Part shown: positions 1 to 6,905 of the stretch, in pieces | Numbering within the stretch: position 1 is the stretch's first letter | Layout: each line of letters opens with the position of its first letter | Assembly: GCA_015492115.1 (NCBI GenBank) | Contig: WGFS01000106.1 | Span: 1 to 10,991, forward strand | From: Aquificaceae bacterium | GTDB taxonomy: Bacteria; Aquificota; Aquificia; Aquificales; Aquificaceae | Reading direction: 5' to 3' | DNA: 10,991 nt | Notes under the pieces: generated by a model | What the model saw: only the letters and a program-made list of their open reading frames with translations | Told to the model about the DNA's origin: nothing | The model's database searches: none | Translations under genes and position numbers: made by a program

Positions 1-2
1 AC

Positions 3-482
3 ATATCCCTATCGGGTCAGACCTACACCTGCAACATCCTTGACCTTTACTCCCTCCTGACCAACGAGGTTTCACCCAAGGTCTGCGCCTCCACCCTCTA
101 CCTGAGCTGGGGGAACGTCTCCGCCTGCGAAACCACAACGAAGGAGTTCAGAGTAAGGAACACGGGAAACAGCGGTGTTAAGGTCACGAGCGTGAGGGTT
201 GAGGGCAACGGGTTCTATATCTCAAAGGACGAGTGCTCTGGCAGGAGCCTGAACACCTTTGATGAGTGCAGGGTTTTGGTCGCCTTCTCTCCCGGGGACG
301 CCGGAGATTACGCGGGCAAACTCTACGTGAGCTTTTCCGATTCTGGGCTGAACTTCAGCGTCAGCCTGTCCGCAAGAAGTGAGGCTGGCTGTGCCTCCGG
401 AGGGTGTGCCTCTGGAAACAGCGGACTGGCTTTTCTCACACTGCCCCTCATGGTATTTCTGAGGAGACTCCTTGGGCGTTGA
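3..482 (+). CDS. Secreted protein, C-terminal part: ASH/choice-of-anchor-D-like domain plus C-terminal sorting signal
   Basis: The frame is open from the left edge to the TGA at 480-482, so the gene is 5'-truncated and only its last 159 residues are visible; a GTG at 192 lies inside the domain and is not a credible start. Residues from about 35 to 130 of the fragment look like an immunoglobulin-like ASH (ASPM-SPD-2-Hydin) or choice-of-anchor-D module. It has a TLYLSWGNV strand, FRVRNTGNSGVKV, GNGFYISKDECSG, then a Cys-bearing turn, VAFSPGDAGDY and GKLYVSFSDS. The DECSG and DECRV cysteines are a usual disulfide pair in this module. The end has a Gly/Cys/Ser-rich linker, a hydrophobic segment and a basic tail, a typical protein-sorting anchor. 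The product is therefore probably exported and surface-anchored. Its function is unknown because the N-terminal part lies outside the window. It precedes recN by 32 nt on the same strand. Confidence 0.85.
   Translation: MSLSGQTYTCNILDLYSLLTNEVSPKVCASTLYLSWGNVSACETTTKEFRVRNTGNSGVKVTSVRVEGNGFYISKDECSGRSLNTFDECRVLVAFSPGDAGDYAGKLYVSFSDSGLNFSVSLSARSEAGCASGGCASGNSGLAFLTLPLMVFLRRLLGR
387..479 (+). other. C-terminal sorting signal (Cys motif, hydrophobic helix, basic tail)
   Basis: The last 31 residues contain a twice-repeated GCAS motif, then GNSGLA, a hydrophobic stretch around FLTLPLMVFL and a terminal RRLLGR. This three-part layout (Gly/Cys motif, membrane helix, Arg-rich end) is that of the CTERM sorting signals processed by rhombosortase-like or CAAX-like intramembrane proteases. 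I cannot assign it to a named CTERM family from sequence alone. It closely parallels the end of the large repeat protein at 8565-8654. Confidence 0.65.
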
Positions 483-514
483 ATTGAGGGTGTCAAGTTC
501 CGATATTATTACCT

Positions 515-2083
515 ATGCTCAGGAGAGTCTCCATAGAAAGTTTCATACTTATCAAGGACTTAGAGATTGAGTTCTCCGAGGGGCTGAACATAGTCTCCGG
601 GGAGACGGGCACGGGGAAGTCTATGACCATATCAGCCCTTGAGTTCGTCATGGGAAGGCAGGGGGATTACCCGGAGGGAACAGCTGTTGAGGTTGAGCTT
701 GAGAGAGACCGCTCCGCGGTGATACTGAGGAGAGAGATAAGAGGTGGTAGGAGCAGGTACTTCCTTGACGGAAGGGGAACCTCCGCCCGGACTGTCAGGG
801 AGCTCCTTGAGGGTACTGTCTCCATTCAGGGACAGAACGAGTTTATAAAACTTCTGAAGCCAGAGTTCCAGCTCAGGGTCATAGACAGGTTCGGGAAGCT
901 TGAAAGGCTTGTGAAGGATGTTGAGGAGCTTTACGGGGAGTACTCTGCAAAGCGGAAGCTCCTTGAAGAGCTCGTGGGCAGAAAGGAAGAGCTACTCCAG
1001 AAGAGGGACTTTCTGGAGTTCAAGCTGAGAGAGATAGAGGATGTGGGACTGAGCCCGGAGGAGGTTCAGGAGCTCAGGGAGAAGGCACAGACCCTGAAGA
1101 ACCTTGAGAAGATAAAGAAGCTGGTGAACGAGGTACTTCAGTACCTTTACGATGCGGAAGGATCAGCCTACTCAGACGTGGGTTACGCGTTAAAACTCCT
1201 CTGGAGGGTTAGGGAGCTTGACCCGAGCGTTGAGAGGGAGGCTGAGGAACTCGCGGTTATCAAGGAGAAACTGTCCGAGCTCTCCTCCACTCTCAGAGAT
1301 AAGGACTTTGAGCTCTCCCCGGAGGAGATAGACAGGATAAACGAGCTACTCTTCAAGGTACAGCGACTTGAGAAGAAGTATGGAAAACCTTACGCCGAGA
1401 TCCTTGAGGAGGCTCAGGAGATAAAAAGGGAACTCTCAAGGTCTTACGGATACGAGGACAGGATAGAGGAGCTCAGAGAGGAGCTATCCCTTGTTGAGGG
1501 CAGACTCCGTGAGCTGAGCGATGAGCTGAGCAGGAAGAGGAGGGAGACCGCGAGGAGGCTTGAGGAGGAGATAGAGAGTGTTCTCAAAGAACTCAATCTT
1601 GAGAGGGCGAAGCTAAGGGTTGAGCTGGGCAGGAGGGAACTGGGAAGGTACGGGACTGACAGCGTTCGTTTCCTCTTCTCCTCCTACGGTAAGGAGCTTA
1701 AACCTATTGAACAGGTCGCATCCGGGGGTGAGCTTACGAGGCTCTTCCTGGCGATAGCGCTCATACAACCCCCAGCCGAGACCTACATCTTTGATGAGGT
1801 GGACGTAGGTGTGAGTGGAGAGACCTCCGTCAAGCTCGCACGTCTCCTGAAGAAGCTCTCTAAGAACATGCAGGTAATAGCCATAACCCACTCCGCTCCT
1901 GTATGCGCTGCGGGGGACGTGAACTTCGTTACCGAGAAGGAGTACCTCGGGGAGATACCCTACGTGAGGGTCAGGAGACTCACCCCTGAGGAGAAGCTCG
2001 CGGAGGTGGCGAGGCTCATGGGAACCCAGACGGAGAACACCATAAGGGGTGCGAAAGAACTTGTGGAGCTCGTAAACCGGTGA
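515..2083 (+). CDS. recN: DNA repair protein RecN
   Basis: SMC-like ATPase of double-strand-break repair by recombination, acting with RecA in the cytoplasm. The N-terminal head begins with the family's typical opening (RVSIESFILIKDLEIEF) and has a Walker A GETGTGKS at residues 29-36. A long charged coiled-coil arm with an interruption occupies roughly residues 130-370. The C-terminal head has the ABC signature ASGGELTR (402-409), Walker B YIFDEVD (424-430) and a switch histidine in ITHS (H459). The length of 522 residues is slightly below the usual ~550, mostly through a shorter arm. The ATG at 515 fits the family N-terminus, but no clear Shine-Dalgarno sequence lies upstream. The 32-nt gap to the previous gene leaves room for only a weak promoter. 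The stop codon overlaps the next gene's GTG by 4 nt, implying translational coupling. Confidence 0.96.
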   Translation: MLRRVSIESFILIKDLEIEFSEGLNIVSGETGTGKSMTISALEFVMGRQGDYPEGTAVEVELERDRSAVILRREIRGGRSRYFLDGRGTSARTVRELLEGTVSIQGQNEFIKLLKPEFQLRVIDRFGKLERLVKDVEELYGEYSAKRKLLEELVGRKEELLQKRDFLEFKLREIEDVGLSPEEVQELREKAQTLKNLEKIKKLVNEVLQYLYDAEGSAYSDVGYALKLLWRVRELDPSVEREAEELAVIKEKLSELSSTLRDKDFELSPEEIDRINELLFKVQRLEKKYGKPYAEILEEAQEIKRELSRSYGYEDRIEELREELSLVEGRLRELSDELSRKRRETARRLEEEIESVLKELNLERAKLRVELGRRELGRYGTDSVRFLFSSYGKELKPIEQVASGGELTRLFLAIALIQPPAETYIFDEVDVGVSGETSVKLARLLKKLSKNMQVIAITHSAPVCAAGDVNFVTEKEYLGEIPYVRVRRLTPEEKLAEVARLMGTQTENTIRGAKELVELVNR

Positions 2084-2484
2084 GAAGGGAGTTTTCAGCA
2101 GGGGGTGTCCTCTTCAGGGACGATGAGGTTCTCCTCATAAAGAACCCTTCAGGTGTGTGGTCTTTCCCCAAGGGAAACGTTGAAAAGGGGGAGAAGCCGG
2201 AGGAGACAGCGGTAAGGGAGGTGCTTGAGGAGACGAACGTGAGGGGAAAGGTGGTTGATTATGTGGGGGAGATCAGCTACTGGTACCAGCTGAAGGGAGA
2301 GAAGATATTCAAGAGGGTCAAGTACTACCTCATGGAGTACGTTGAAGGGGAACCCAGACCCTCCTGGGAGGTTCTGGACGCTAAGTTCTTTCCCGTAGAG
2401 AAAGCCCGTGAGCTTCTGAAGTATAAAGGAGATAAGGAGATATTCAGGAAAGCCCTTGATAAGCTCCGGGGTTCAGCTCCATAG
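2080..2484 (+). CDS. Nudix hydrolase, probable diadenosine polyphosphate (Ap4A) hydrolase
   Basis: A 134-residue Nudix-fold pyrophosphohydrolase that probably cleaves Ap4A or related dinucleotides, limiting their stress-linked build-up in the cytoplasm. The Nudix box covers residues 32-54: G32, E38, then REVLEE with R46, E47, E50 and E51 as the Mg2+-binding/catalytic set. The usual Gly before the last hydrophobic residue is Asn (N53). SFPKG just before the box and a YYLMEYVEGEPRPSWEV segment later fit the Ap4A hydrolase subgroup. The length and wording closely match the Aquifex aeolicus Ap4A hydrolase as I remember it, which has not been aligned here. The GTG start at 2080 overlaps the recN TGA (GTGA), so the two genes are probably co-translated. 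The 3' end overlaps the convergent tsaD gene by 12 nt. Substrate choice is inferred; an NTP- or RNA-directed Nudix activity remains possible. Confidence 0.93.
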   Translation: MRREFSAGGVLFRDDEVLLIKNPSGVWSFPKGNVEKGEKPEETAVREVLEETNVRGKVVDYVGEISYWYQLKGEKIFKRVKYYLMEYVEGEPRPSWEVLDAKFFPVEKARELLKYKGDKEIFRKALDKLRGSAP

Positions 2485-3480
2485 CTTCCCGAACTCCTCA
2501 AGGGGGATGTTTGGCTCGGCGTTTATATCCAGGGGTGCTGTTATCCCCCTCTTGAAGCGCTCAATGCCAGCGTAGGCTATCATGAGAGCGTTGTCCGTTG
2601 AGAGCCTTACGGGAGGTATGTGAAGCTCAAAGCCAAGCTCTCTTGCCCTCTCTGAAAAGACCTCCCTGAGCCTGCTGTTTGCGGAGACACCGCCCACTAT
2701 CACGAGCCTTCTGACCCCCGTTCTTTCCATGGCGCTGACGCTCTTTTTAAGGAGAACCTCAACCACAGCCTCCTGGAAGGAAGCTGTAACGTCCTCAACC
2801 CTGTACTCTCTCTCCTTCCTGAGCAGGTTCATTACAGCTGTCTTCAGACCGCTGAAGGAGAAGTTGAGGTCTTCACTGTCTATGAGAGGTCTCGGAAGCC
2901 TGTAAAGAGGTTTTCCTTCCCTCGCCAGCCTGTCTATCACGGGTCCACCGGGGTACCCGAGCCCGAGCATCTTAGCGACCTTGTCGTAGCTTTCCCCCAC
3001 CGCATCGTCAAGGGTTCCACCGAGGAATCTGTACCTCCCGAATCCTTCAACCAAAAAGAGGTCTGTGTGCCCTCCCGAGACTATGAGGGCTACGAAGGGA
3101 TACTCAACCTCCCTGTCTAAAAAGACAGAGTATATGTGTCCCTCAAGGTGGTGGACAGGAACGAGAGGTTTTTCAAAGCTGTAGGCTATGGACTTTGCAA
3201 AGGAAACGCCCACAACGAGGGAGAGGATAAGACCCGGGGTCAGGGTGAAGGATAGGAAGTCAACCTCCTTCAGGTCAAAACCTGTTTCTTTCAGGAGTCT
3301 GTCAAGGAGGGGGAGAAGATTTCTCGTGTGCTCTCTCGCGGAGAGCTCCGGGACAACGCCACCGAAGGGTGAGTGGAGCTTAGCCTGGGAGAGAAGGACG
3401 TCCCCAATGGCTCCCTCCTTGGAGCTGTAGAGAGCCAAGGCTGTTTCATCACAGGAGGTTTCAACCGCAAGGGTTATCAT
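2473..3480 (-). CDS. tsaD: tRNA N6-adenosine threonylcarbamoyltransferase TsaD
   Basis: Transfers the threonylcarbamoyl group from threonylcarbamoyl-AMP to A37 of tRNAs reading ANN codons, as the catalytic subunit with TsaB and TsaE, which are not in the window. It has the ASKHA fold of the Kae1/Gcp family. Family motifs run in order: AVETSCDET (5-13), VPELSAREH (43-51), VHHLEGH with metal ligands H111 and H115, VSGGHTDL, TLDDAVGESYDKVAKMLGLGYPGGP, FSFSGLKTAV, VVGGVSANSRLR-like, and STDNA with metal ligand D296. At 335 residues it is full length. The normally glycine-rich TxGPGLxG segment reads TLTPGLILSL (79-88), a noticeable variation. The ATG overlaps the upstream ctp stop (ATGA), and no Shine-Dalgarno sequence is visible, so translation probably depends on coupling to ctp. 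It is the last gene of the minus-strand set. Confidence 0.97.
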   Translation of the reverse strand: MITLAVETSCDETALALYSSKEGAIGDVLLSQAKLHSPFGGVVPELSAREHTRNLLPLLDRLLKETGFDLKEVDFLSFTLTPGLILSLVVGVSFAKSIAYSFEKPLVPVHHLEGHIYSVFLDREVEYPFVALIVSGGHTDLFLVEGFGRYRFLGGTLDDAVGESYDKVAKMLGLGYPGGPVIDRLAREGKPLYRLPRPLIDSEDLNFSFSGLKTAVMNLLRKEREYRVEDVTASFQEAVVEVLLKKSVSAMERTGVRRLVIVGGVSANSRLREVFSERARELGFELHIPPVRLSTDNALMIAYAGIERFKRGITAPLDINAEPNIPLEEFGKLWS

Positions 3481-4700
3481 GCAGCATCTTTTTTGTGCAT
3501 CTGTGCCTTCAGAACCTCTATCGCCTTTCTCAGCTGTACATCTATCTCAGGAAGGAGTATAACCTTCTTGCCGTTGCCCTCTATCCTCATCTTCCTTATG
3601 GTCTCCGCAAGCTTTTCCCAGGTTTTGTTGTCCATCGTGACCTTTACGTCCGGCTCTATACCCTTCTTGTGTATCAGCCTGCCCTTGGGTGTGTAGTAGT
3701 AAGCGACGGTGAGCTTGAGGGCTGAACCGTCCTCCAGGGGGATGATGTTCTGAACGGAAGCCTTACCGAAGCTCTTCTCACCCACTATCGTCGCCCTGTG
3801 GTAGTCCTGAAGGGCTCCTGTTACTATCTCCGAGGCGCTTGCAGAACCTTTGTTTATGAGCACCACAACGGGAAGATAGGTGGGAACCGTTGGCTTTTCC
3901 TTCGCGTAGTACTTTTCCTCGTCCCTTCTACCCTTTGTGTAAACCACGAGCTTTCCTTCCGGCAGGAATATGTCCGAGACCTTAACCGCTTCGGAGAGGA
4001 GTCCGCCGGGGTTGTTCCTCAGGTCTATTATGAAACCCCGAACATGCTGGGAGAGAAGGTCTTTTACAGCCTTTTTCAGATCCTTTGAGGTGTAGTGCTG
4101 AAACTGGGTAAGCTTTACGTAGCCTATATCCCCGTACTTGGTGTACTTCACGCTCTCTATCTTTATCACAGCCCTCGTTATCTCAACGGTGAAGGGCTTG
4201 TCCGCTCCCTTCCTCATTATGGTGAGCTTGACCTTAGTTCCCGGCTTGCCTCTTATCTGCTTGACTATGTCAAGGAGAGTCTTGCCGAAGGTATCCTCTC
4301 CGTTTACCGCTATTATTATGTCTCCCGCTCTAAGACCAGCCTTGTAGGCTGGTGTTCCCTCTATCGGGGCGACGACTATGGGTCTTCCCTTCTCCATGCT
4401 TATCTCTATGCCTATCCCCCCAAACTCGCCCTCGGTTTCCTCCATGAACTCCTTGTACTTCTCCGGAGGAAAGAAGGAGGAGAAGGGATCAAGGGCTGAA
4501 ACCATCCCGTTCAGGGCGCCGTATATCATGTCCTTCATGTTGGGCTCTTCCACATAGTTCTCCTTTACTATCTTGAGAACGTCCGTGAAGAGCTTCAGGT
4601 AGGAGTACTCATCCTCAGAGGACACTGTCTTGGACACCCCTACAAAGAAACCAGCCAGAAAGAAAGTACCAGCGATTATAGGTAGGAAGAACCTCCTCAT
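3477..4700 (-). CDS. S41-family C-terminal processing peptidase (periplasmic, PDZ-containing)
   Basis: A CtpA/Prc-type serine protease that trims or degrades periplasmic proteins from their C-termini. Residues 4-22 form a hydrophobic signal anchor after MRR. A short helical region follows, then a PDZ domain at about 95-175 (EFGGIGIEI, AGLRAGDIIIAVNG). The protease core is at about 185-345, with FIIDLRNNPGG at 223-233. The Ser-Lys dyad is assigned from family spacing as S288 in NKGSASASE and K313 in SFGKASVQ, with Q317 four residues on. The protein is 407 residues, normal for the family. A good Shine-Dalgarno sequence precedes the ATG. The start overlaps the stop of the small secreted gene upstream (ATGA), and its own stop overlaps tsaD in the same way. 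Its targets cannot be seen; envelope assembly factors or cell-wall hydrolases are usual for this family. Confidence 0.96.
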   Translation of the reverse strand: MRRFFLPIIAGTFFLAGFFVGVSKTVSSEDEYSYLKLFTDVLKIVKENYVEEPNMKDMIYGALNGMVSALDPFSSFFPPEKYKEFMEETEGEFGGIGIEISMEKGRPIVVAPIEGTPAYKAGLRAGDIIIAVNGEDTFGKTLLDIVKQIRGKPGTKVKLTIMRKGADKPFTVEITRAVIKIESVKYTKYGDIGYVKLTQFQHYTSKDLKKAVKDLLSQHVRGFIIDLRNNPGGLLSEAVKVSDIFLPEGKLVVYTKGRRDEEKYYAKEKPTVPTYLPVVVLINKGSASASEIVTGALQDYHRATIVGEKSFGKASVQNIIPLEDGSALKLTVAYYYTPKGRLIHKKGIEPDVKVTMDNKTWEKLAETIRKMRIEGNGKKVILLPEIDVQLRKAIEVLKAQMHKKDAA

Positions 4701-5104
4701 TTTACCTCTCCTTGATAAAGCTCTATGCTCTTTACCTCAGTTATGTAAAAGCTAACGTTCCCCACATCGGTCTGGGCGGTACACCTCGTTGAAGGGGGAA
4801 GCTCAAAGCTCTCCCTCTTACCATCCTTGAGCAGAACCAGAACCTTAACGGATCCCCCCTCAACCTGAAGAACCTTTATTGACTTTATGGAGGACAGTGA
4901 CAGAGTGTAGTCAAGGCTCCCGCGTTTGAACTTCAAAGTAGCACCCTCGTTACACCTGAAGGCTCTGAGCTCGTGAACAACTCCCTTCGTGTCCCTTACC
5001 CTTGCCTTGAGATTCCTCAGCTCAGGTGGTATCTGAGCAGGCTCAGACATCCCGTAGGTTAAAAAGGGTATTAAGAAAAGGAGTAATGGTAAGAGCCTTC
5101 TCAT
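4697..5104 (-). CDS. Small exported protein of unknown function, internally duplicated
   Basis: I do not recognise a family. Residues 1-18 are a clear Sec signal peptide (MRR, a Leu/Phe-rich core, then LTYG), so the 135-residue product is probably periplasmic; no lipobox cysteine follows. The mature part is beta-rich by pattern and has exactly two cysteines (C51, C108), which could pair. It appears to be two copies of one unit: a Gly-turn with a charged strand, a Cys, then a strand ending in SIKSIKV (72-78) in the first copy and VKSIEL (124-129) in the second. The ATG start lies 12 nt after the regulator gene with no obvious Shine-Dalgarno sequence. The TGA overlaps the ATG of the S41 protease, suggesting the two are made in step. 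A partner, adaptor or substrate role with the protease is inference only. Confidence 0.85.
   Translation of the reverse strand: MRRLLPLLLFLIPFLTYGMSEPAQIPPELRNLKARVRDTKGVVHELRAFRCNEGATLKFKRGSLDYTLSLSSIKSIKVLQVEGGSVKVLVLLKDGKRESFELPPSTRCTAQTDVGNVSFYITEVKSIELYQGEVK
4708..4713 (-). promoter_or_regulatory. Ribosome binding site of the S41 protease gene
   Basis: AAGGAG on the minus strand with a 7-nt spacer to the ATG at 4700. It lies within the 3' end of the small secreted gene and supports this start over later in-frame codons. It also means the protease can initiate on its own as well as through the ATGA overlap. Confidence 0.7.
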
Positions 5105-5116
5105 GCTTAACTTATT

Positions 5117-5839
5117 TTATACCAAAAGCTTCTCTAACTCTCTCCGGTTTATTATCTCTATATAGCCCCTCTCCGTGTTTATTATTCCCTGCTTCTTCCA
5201 CCTGCTCATAACCCTTATTGCGGTCTCTACCGTAGTCCCTGTCATCTCCGCTATATCCTGCCTCGTGAGGGGAAGTCGGATTATTATCCTCCCGTTCTTC
5301 TTAACCCCGATCCTGTCAGCCAGTTCCAGAAGGACCTTGGCTATCCTCTCCTCAACCCTTCCGGACGCTATGCTCTTGAGGATCTCGTAAGTATGGAGCA
5401 GGTTTGCGGTTGCATCGCAGGTCATCTTTATGGCTACCGCAGGGTACTTTATCGCAAGGTTTATGAAGTCTTTGTTGGAAATATACAGAACTCTTGTCTT
5501 CAGGACCGCCATGGCGGTATAGGTACTCTTGGGAGTGTTCTTGCCCCACTCTATCCATCCGAAGACATCCCCCGGGAACACGAGACGAACTATTATCGTC
5601 TTTCCATCCTGGGTCTCCTTTATGAGCTTTACGAGTCCGTCAACGAGGATGAATATCCCGGGCTCCGCGTCCTCCTCAAAGAAGAGGTAATCGTTCTTAT
5701 CGTATTCCTTAAAGGTCATGTACTTGACCGCCTCTTTAAGCTCGTCGGGGCTCAGGTCTTCAAAGAGGTGAACCTTCTTTATGAACTCGATCTTTATATC
5801 TTCTGGAGTTCGCCTCTTAGCAGTAGCTTTTTTTCCCAT
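5117..5839 (-). CDS. Crp/Fnr-family transcriptional regulator
   Basis: A 240-residue dimeric activator/repressor type. Residues ~20-130 form the cyclic-nucleotide-binding-like beta-barrel (LFEDLSPDELKE, GIFILVDGLVKL, VFPGDVFGW). Residues ~132-160 form the dimerisation helix. Residues ~162-240 form the winged helix-turn-helix (LTRQDIAEMTG at 191-201, recognition helix TVETAIRVMSRW at 203-214). There is no N-terminal cysteine cluster (only C141), so it is not an oxygen-sensing [4Fe-4S] Fnr. The PGDVFG turn lacks the Glu and Arg-Ser that bind cAMP in Crp, so the ligand is unknown. In the recognition helix E205 and R209 are kept, but the residue between the Fnr and Crp signatures is I208. A perfect AGGAGG precedes the ATG, fixing the start. 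The first 46 nt overlap the end of the peptidase gene upstream. It sits 12 nt before the small secreted gene. Confidence 0.94.
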   Translation of the reverse strand: MGKKATAKRRTPEDIKIEFIKKVHLFEDLSPDELKEAVKYMTFKEYDKNDYLFFEEDAEPGIFILVDGLVKLIKETQDGKTIIVRLVFPGDVFGWIEWGKNTPKSTYTAMAVLKTRVLYISNKDFINLAIKYPAVAIKMTCDATANLLHTYEILKSIASGRVEERIAKVLLELADRIGVKKNGRIIIRLPLTRQDIAEMTGTTVETAIRVMSRWKKQGIINTERGYIEIINRRELEKLLV

Positions 5840-6876
5840 CCTTTTCCTCCTATAAGAACTGTGGGCTTGAATACAACGTAGTCGGTGTGAAACCCTACCC
5901 TGTTCAAACCACCAAAGGTGTGGTTGTCACCTATCGCTATGTGTATCGTGCCCAGTATCTTCTCAGCCTCAAGTATGTTGTCCGGTCTGGAAGCCTTGGG
6001 GTTCGTTCCAACTCCAAACTCCGCTATGAACCTTGCGGAAGGCATCCTCTTGAATACATCCTCTATAAAGTACCTGTAGTCTTCAAACCCTTCTATGCTC
6101 TCAACACCTCCGTCTATGAACTTCAGGGTTATGGGTCTCTCCAGCTCCCTGTCCGGTGCATATAGTATAACGAGCTTCCCGTAGGCTTCTTTCTCCACGG
6201 GAGCTGTGAAGGCTTCTCCTGCGGGGAGGTTTCCAAACTCTCCTGGTCTGTGGAATAATCCTGTGTCAGCTATCCCCTTCCTGCCCTTTATGGAGAACTC
6301 TATGTCCGTTCCGTAGTCAGACTTCACGTGTGCCCACTCAGCCTCGGTTAGCATCTCCGCTATCTCCCTGCTCAGTCCCGCGACATAGTTCCAGTCCACG
6401 TTCATGGATGTGAGAAACATCGTCGGGTCAAAGAGAGGCATGGATGCATACCTTGCGCCGAAGCTCTCCGTTAGCACCTTCCTGAAAAAGGTGTGGGTCG
6501 TTGAAAAGTATGGGAAGGCTACTACAACGTTGGGTACGTCCTCAGCCTTCTCCTTTAGTATGCCTACAACTTCTTCCTGTGGGTAGTTCTCCTTTGAGAG
6601 GATCTTATTGAGAAGACCTTTCTCTCTCAGTTCGTTTATCGCCTCATCTCCGAAGGTCAACCTCCAGAGCCCCTCCGGTGGTTCCGCACCGTGGGTTCTG
6701 GTTGAGGGATACACAGCGGACCTGACCCTGTGGGTAAACTCCCTGCCGACCTCTTCAAACTCACCTATAAGCTCCTTCAGGTATTCCTTCTCATCGTCGG
6801 TAAAAACGAGGAGACTGTCCTCAGCACTCAGGTTGAGGTTTGTCCTGTAAAGGTTTCTTATCTGATCTCTATACAT
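5794..6876 (-). CDS. M29-family metallo-aminopeptidase (AmpS/aminopeptidase T-like)
   Basis: A cytoplasmic metal-dependent aminopeptidase of the COG2309 type, releasing N-terminal residues from peptides. Numbered from the chosen start (360 residues), the catalytic half carries the family motifs. These are GNLPAGEAFTAPVE (E220), EFGVGTNP (E286), ILGTIHIAIGDN (H312) and HTDYV (H330, D332), with the 66-residue E220-E286 spacing I expect for aminopeptidase T. The N-terminal half (SLLVFTDDEKEYLKE, then a peptide-binding region) is shorter than in classic AmpS proteins of about 410 residues. An upstream ATG at 6888 would add MRGA. The ATG at 6876 is preferred because GAGGGG lies 4 nt upstream, whereas the first ATG has only AT-rich sequence before it. 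The gene follows mlaD by 29 nt and ends 46 nt inside the regulator gene. Peptide specificity cannot be judged. Confidence 0.88.
   Translation of the reverse strand: MYRDQIRNLYRTNLNLSAEDSLLVFTDDEKEYLKELIGEFEEVGREFTHRVRSAVYPSTRTHGAEPPEGLWRLTFGDEAINELREKGLLNKILSKENYPQEEVVGILKEKAEDVPNVVVAFPYFSTTHTFFRKVLTESFGARYASMPLFDPTMFLTSMNVDWNYVAGLSREIAEMLTEAEWAHVKSDYGTDIEFSIKGRKGIADTGLFHRPGEFGNLPAGEAFTAPVEKEAYGKLVILYAPDRELERPITLKFIDGGVESIEGFEDYRYFIEDVFKRMPSARFIAEFGVGTNPKASRPDNILEAEKILGTIHIAIGDNHTFGGLNRVGFHTDYVVFKPTVLIGGKGWEKKLLLRGELQKI
5846..5851 (-). promoter_or_regulatory. Ribosome binding site of the Crp/Fnr regulator gene
   Basis: A perfect AGGAGG on the minus strand with a 6-nt spacer to the ATG at 5839. 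It lies inside the 3' coding region of the peptidase gene, where it reads as part of Ile-Gly-Gly-Lys. It is the strongest ribosome binding site in the window and shows that the long gene overlap is genuine. Confidence 0.85.
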
Positions 6877-6880
6877 GGCA

Positions 6881-6886
6881 CCCCTC
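6881..6886 (-). promoter_or_regulatory. Ribosome binding site deciding the peptidase start
   Basis: GAGGGG on the minus strand, 4 nt before the ATG at 6876. It overlaps the alternative ATG at 6888 (positions 6886-6888), which has no Shine-Dalgarno sequence of its own. This favours the second Met as start. Confidence 0.5.
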
Positions 6887-6905
6887 ATATAAATTAAAAT
6901 ACACT

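Noticed and set aside
484..496. TTGA-N5-TCAA palindrome between the first gene and recN, resembling an Fnr/Crp half-site pair
   Set aside because: The spacer is one base shorter than the Fnr consensus (TTGAT-N4-ATCAA), and a short palindrome of this size is expected by chance. No second copy is seen upstream of the mlaD set.
1613..1891. Minus-strand open frame inside recN
   Set aside because: It lies opposite the ABC signature and Walker B of RecN and shows no domain or start signal.
515..5839. A defence or other new system made of RecN, Nudix, TsaD, protease and Crp-like regulator
   Set aside because: Each is a normal-length housekeeping family member with intact motifs. No toxin, nuclease, cyclase or integrase is present, and the two strands are separate transcription units.
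3188..5881. Several long plus-strand open frames opposite tsaD, ctp and the regulator (for example 4095-4499 and 5393-5881)
   Set aside because: They are antisense to genes with clear catalytic or DNA-binding motifs, have no recognisable protein character and no ribosome binding sites. They follow from codon bias.
6887..6904. AT-rich stretch before the peptidase gene as an internal promoter
   Set aside because: It has TA-rich hexamers but no recognisable -35 at 16-18 nt, and the gene spacing fits an operon. It could be real but cannot be supported.
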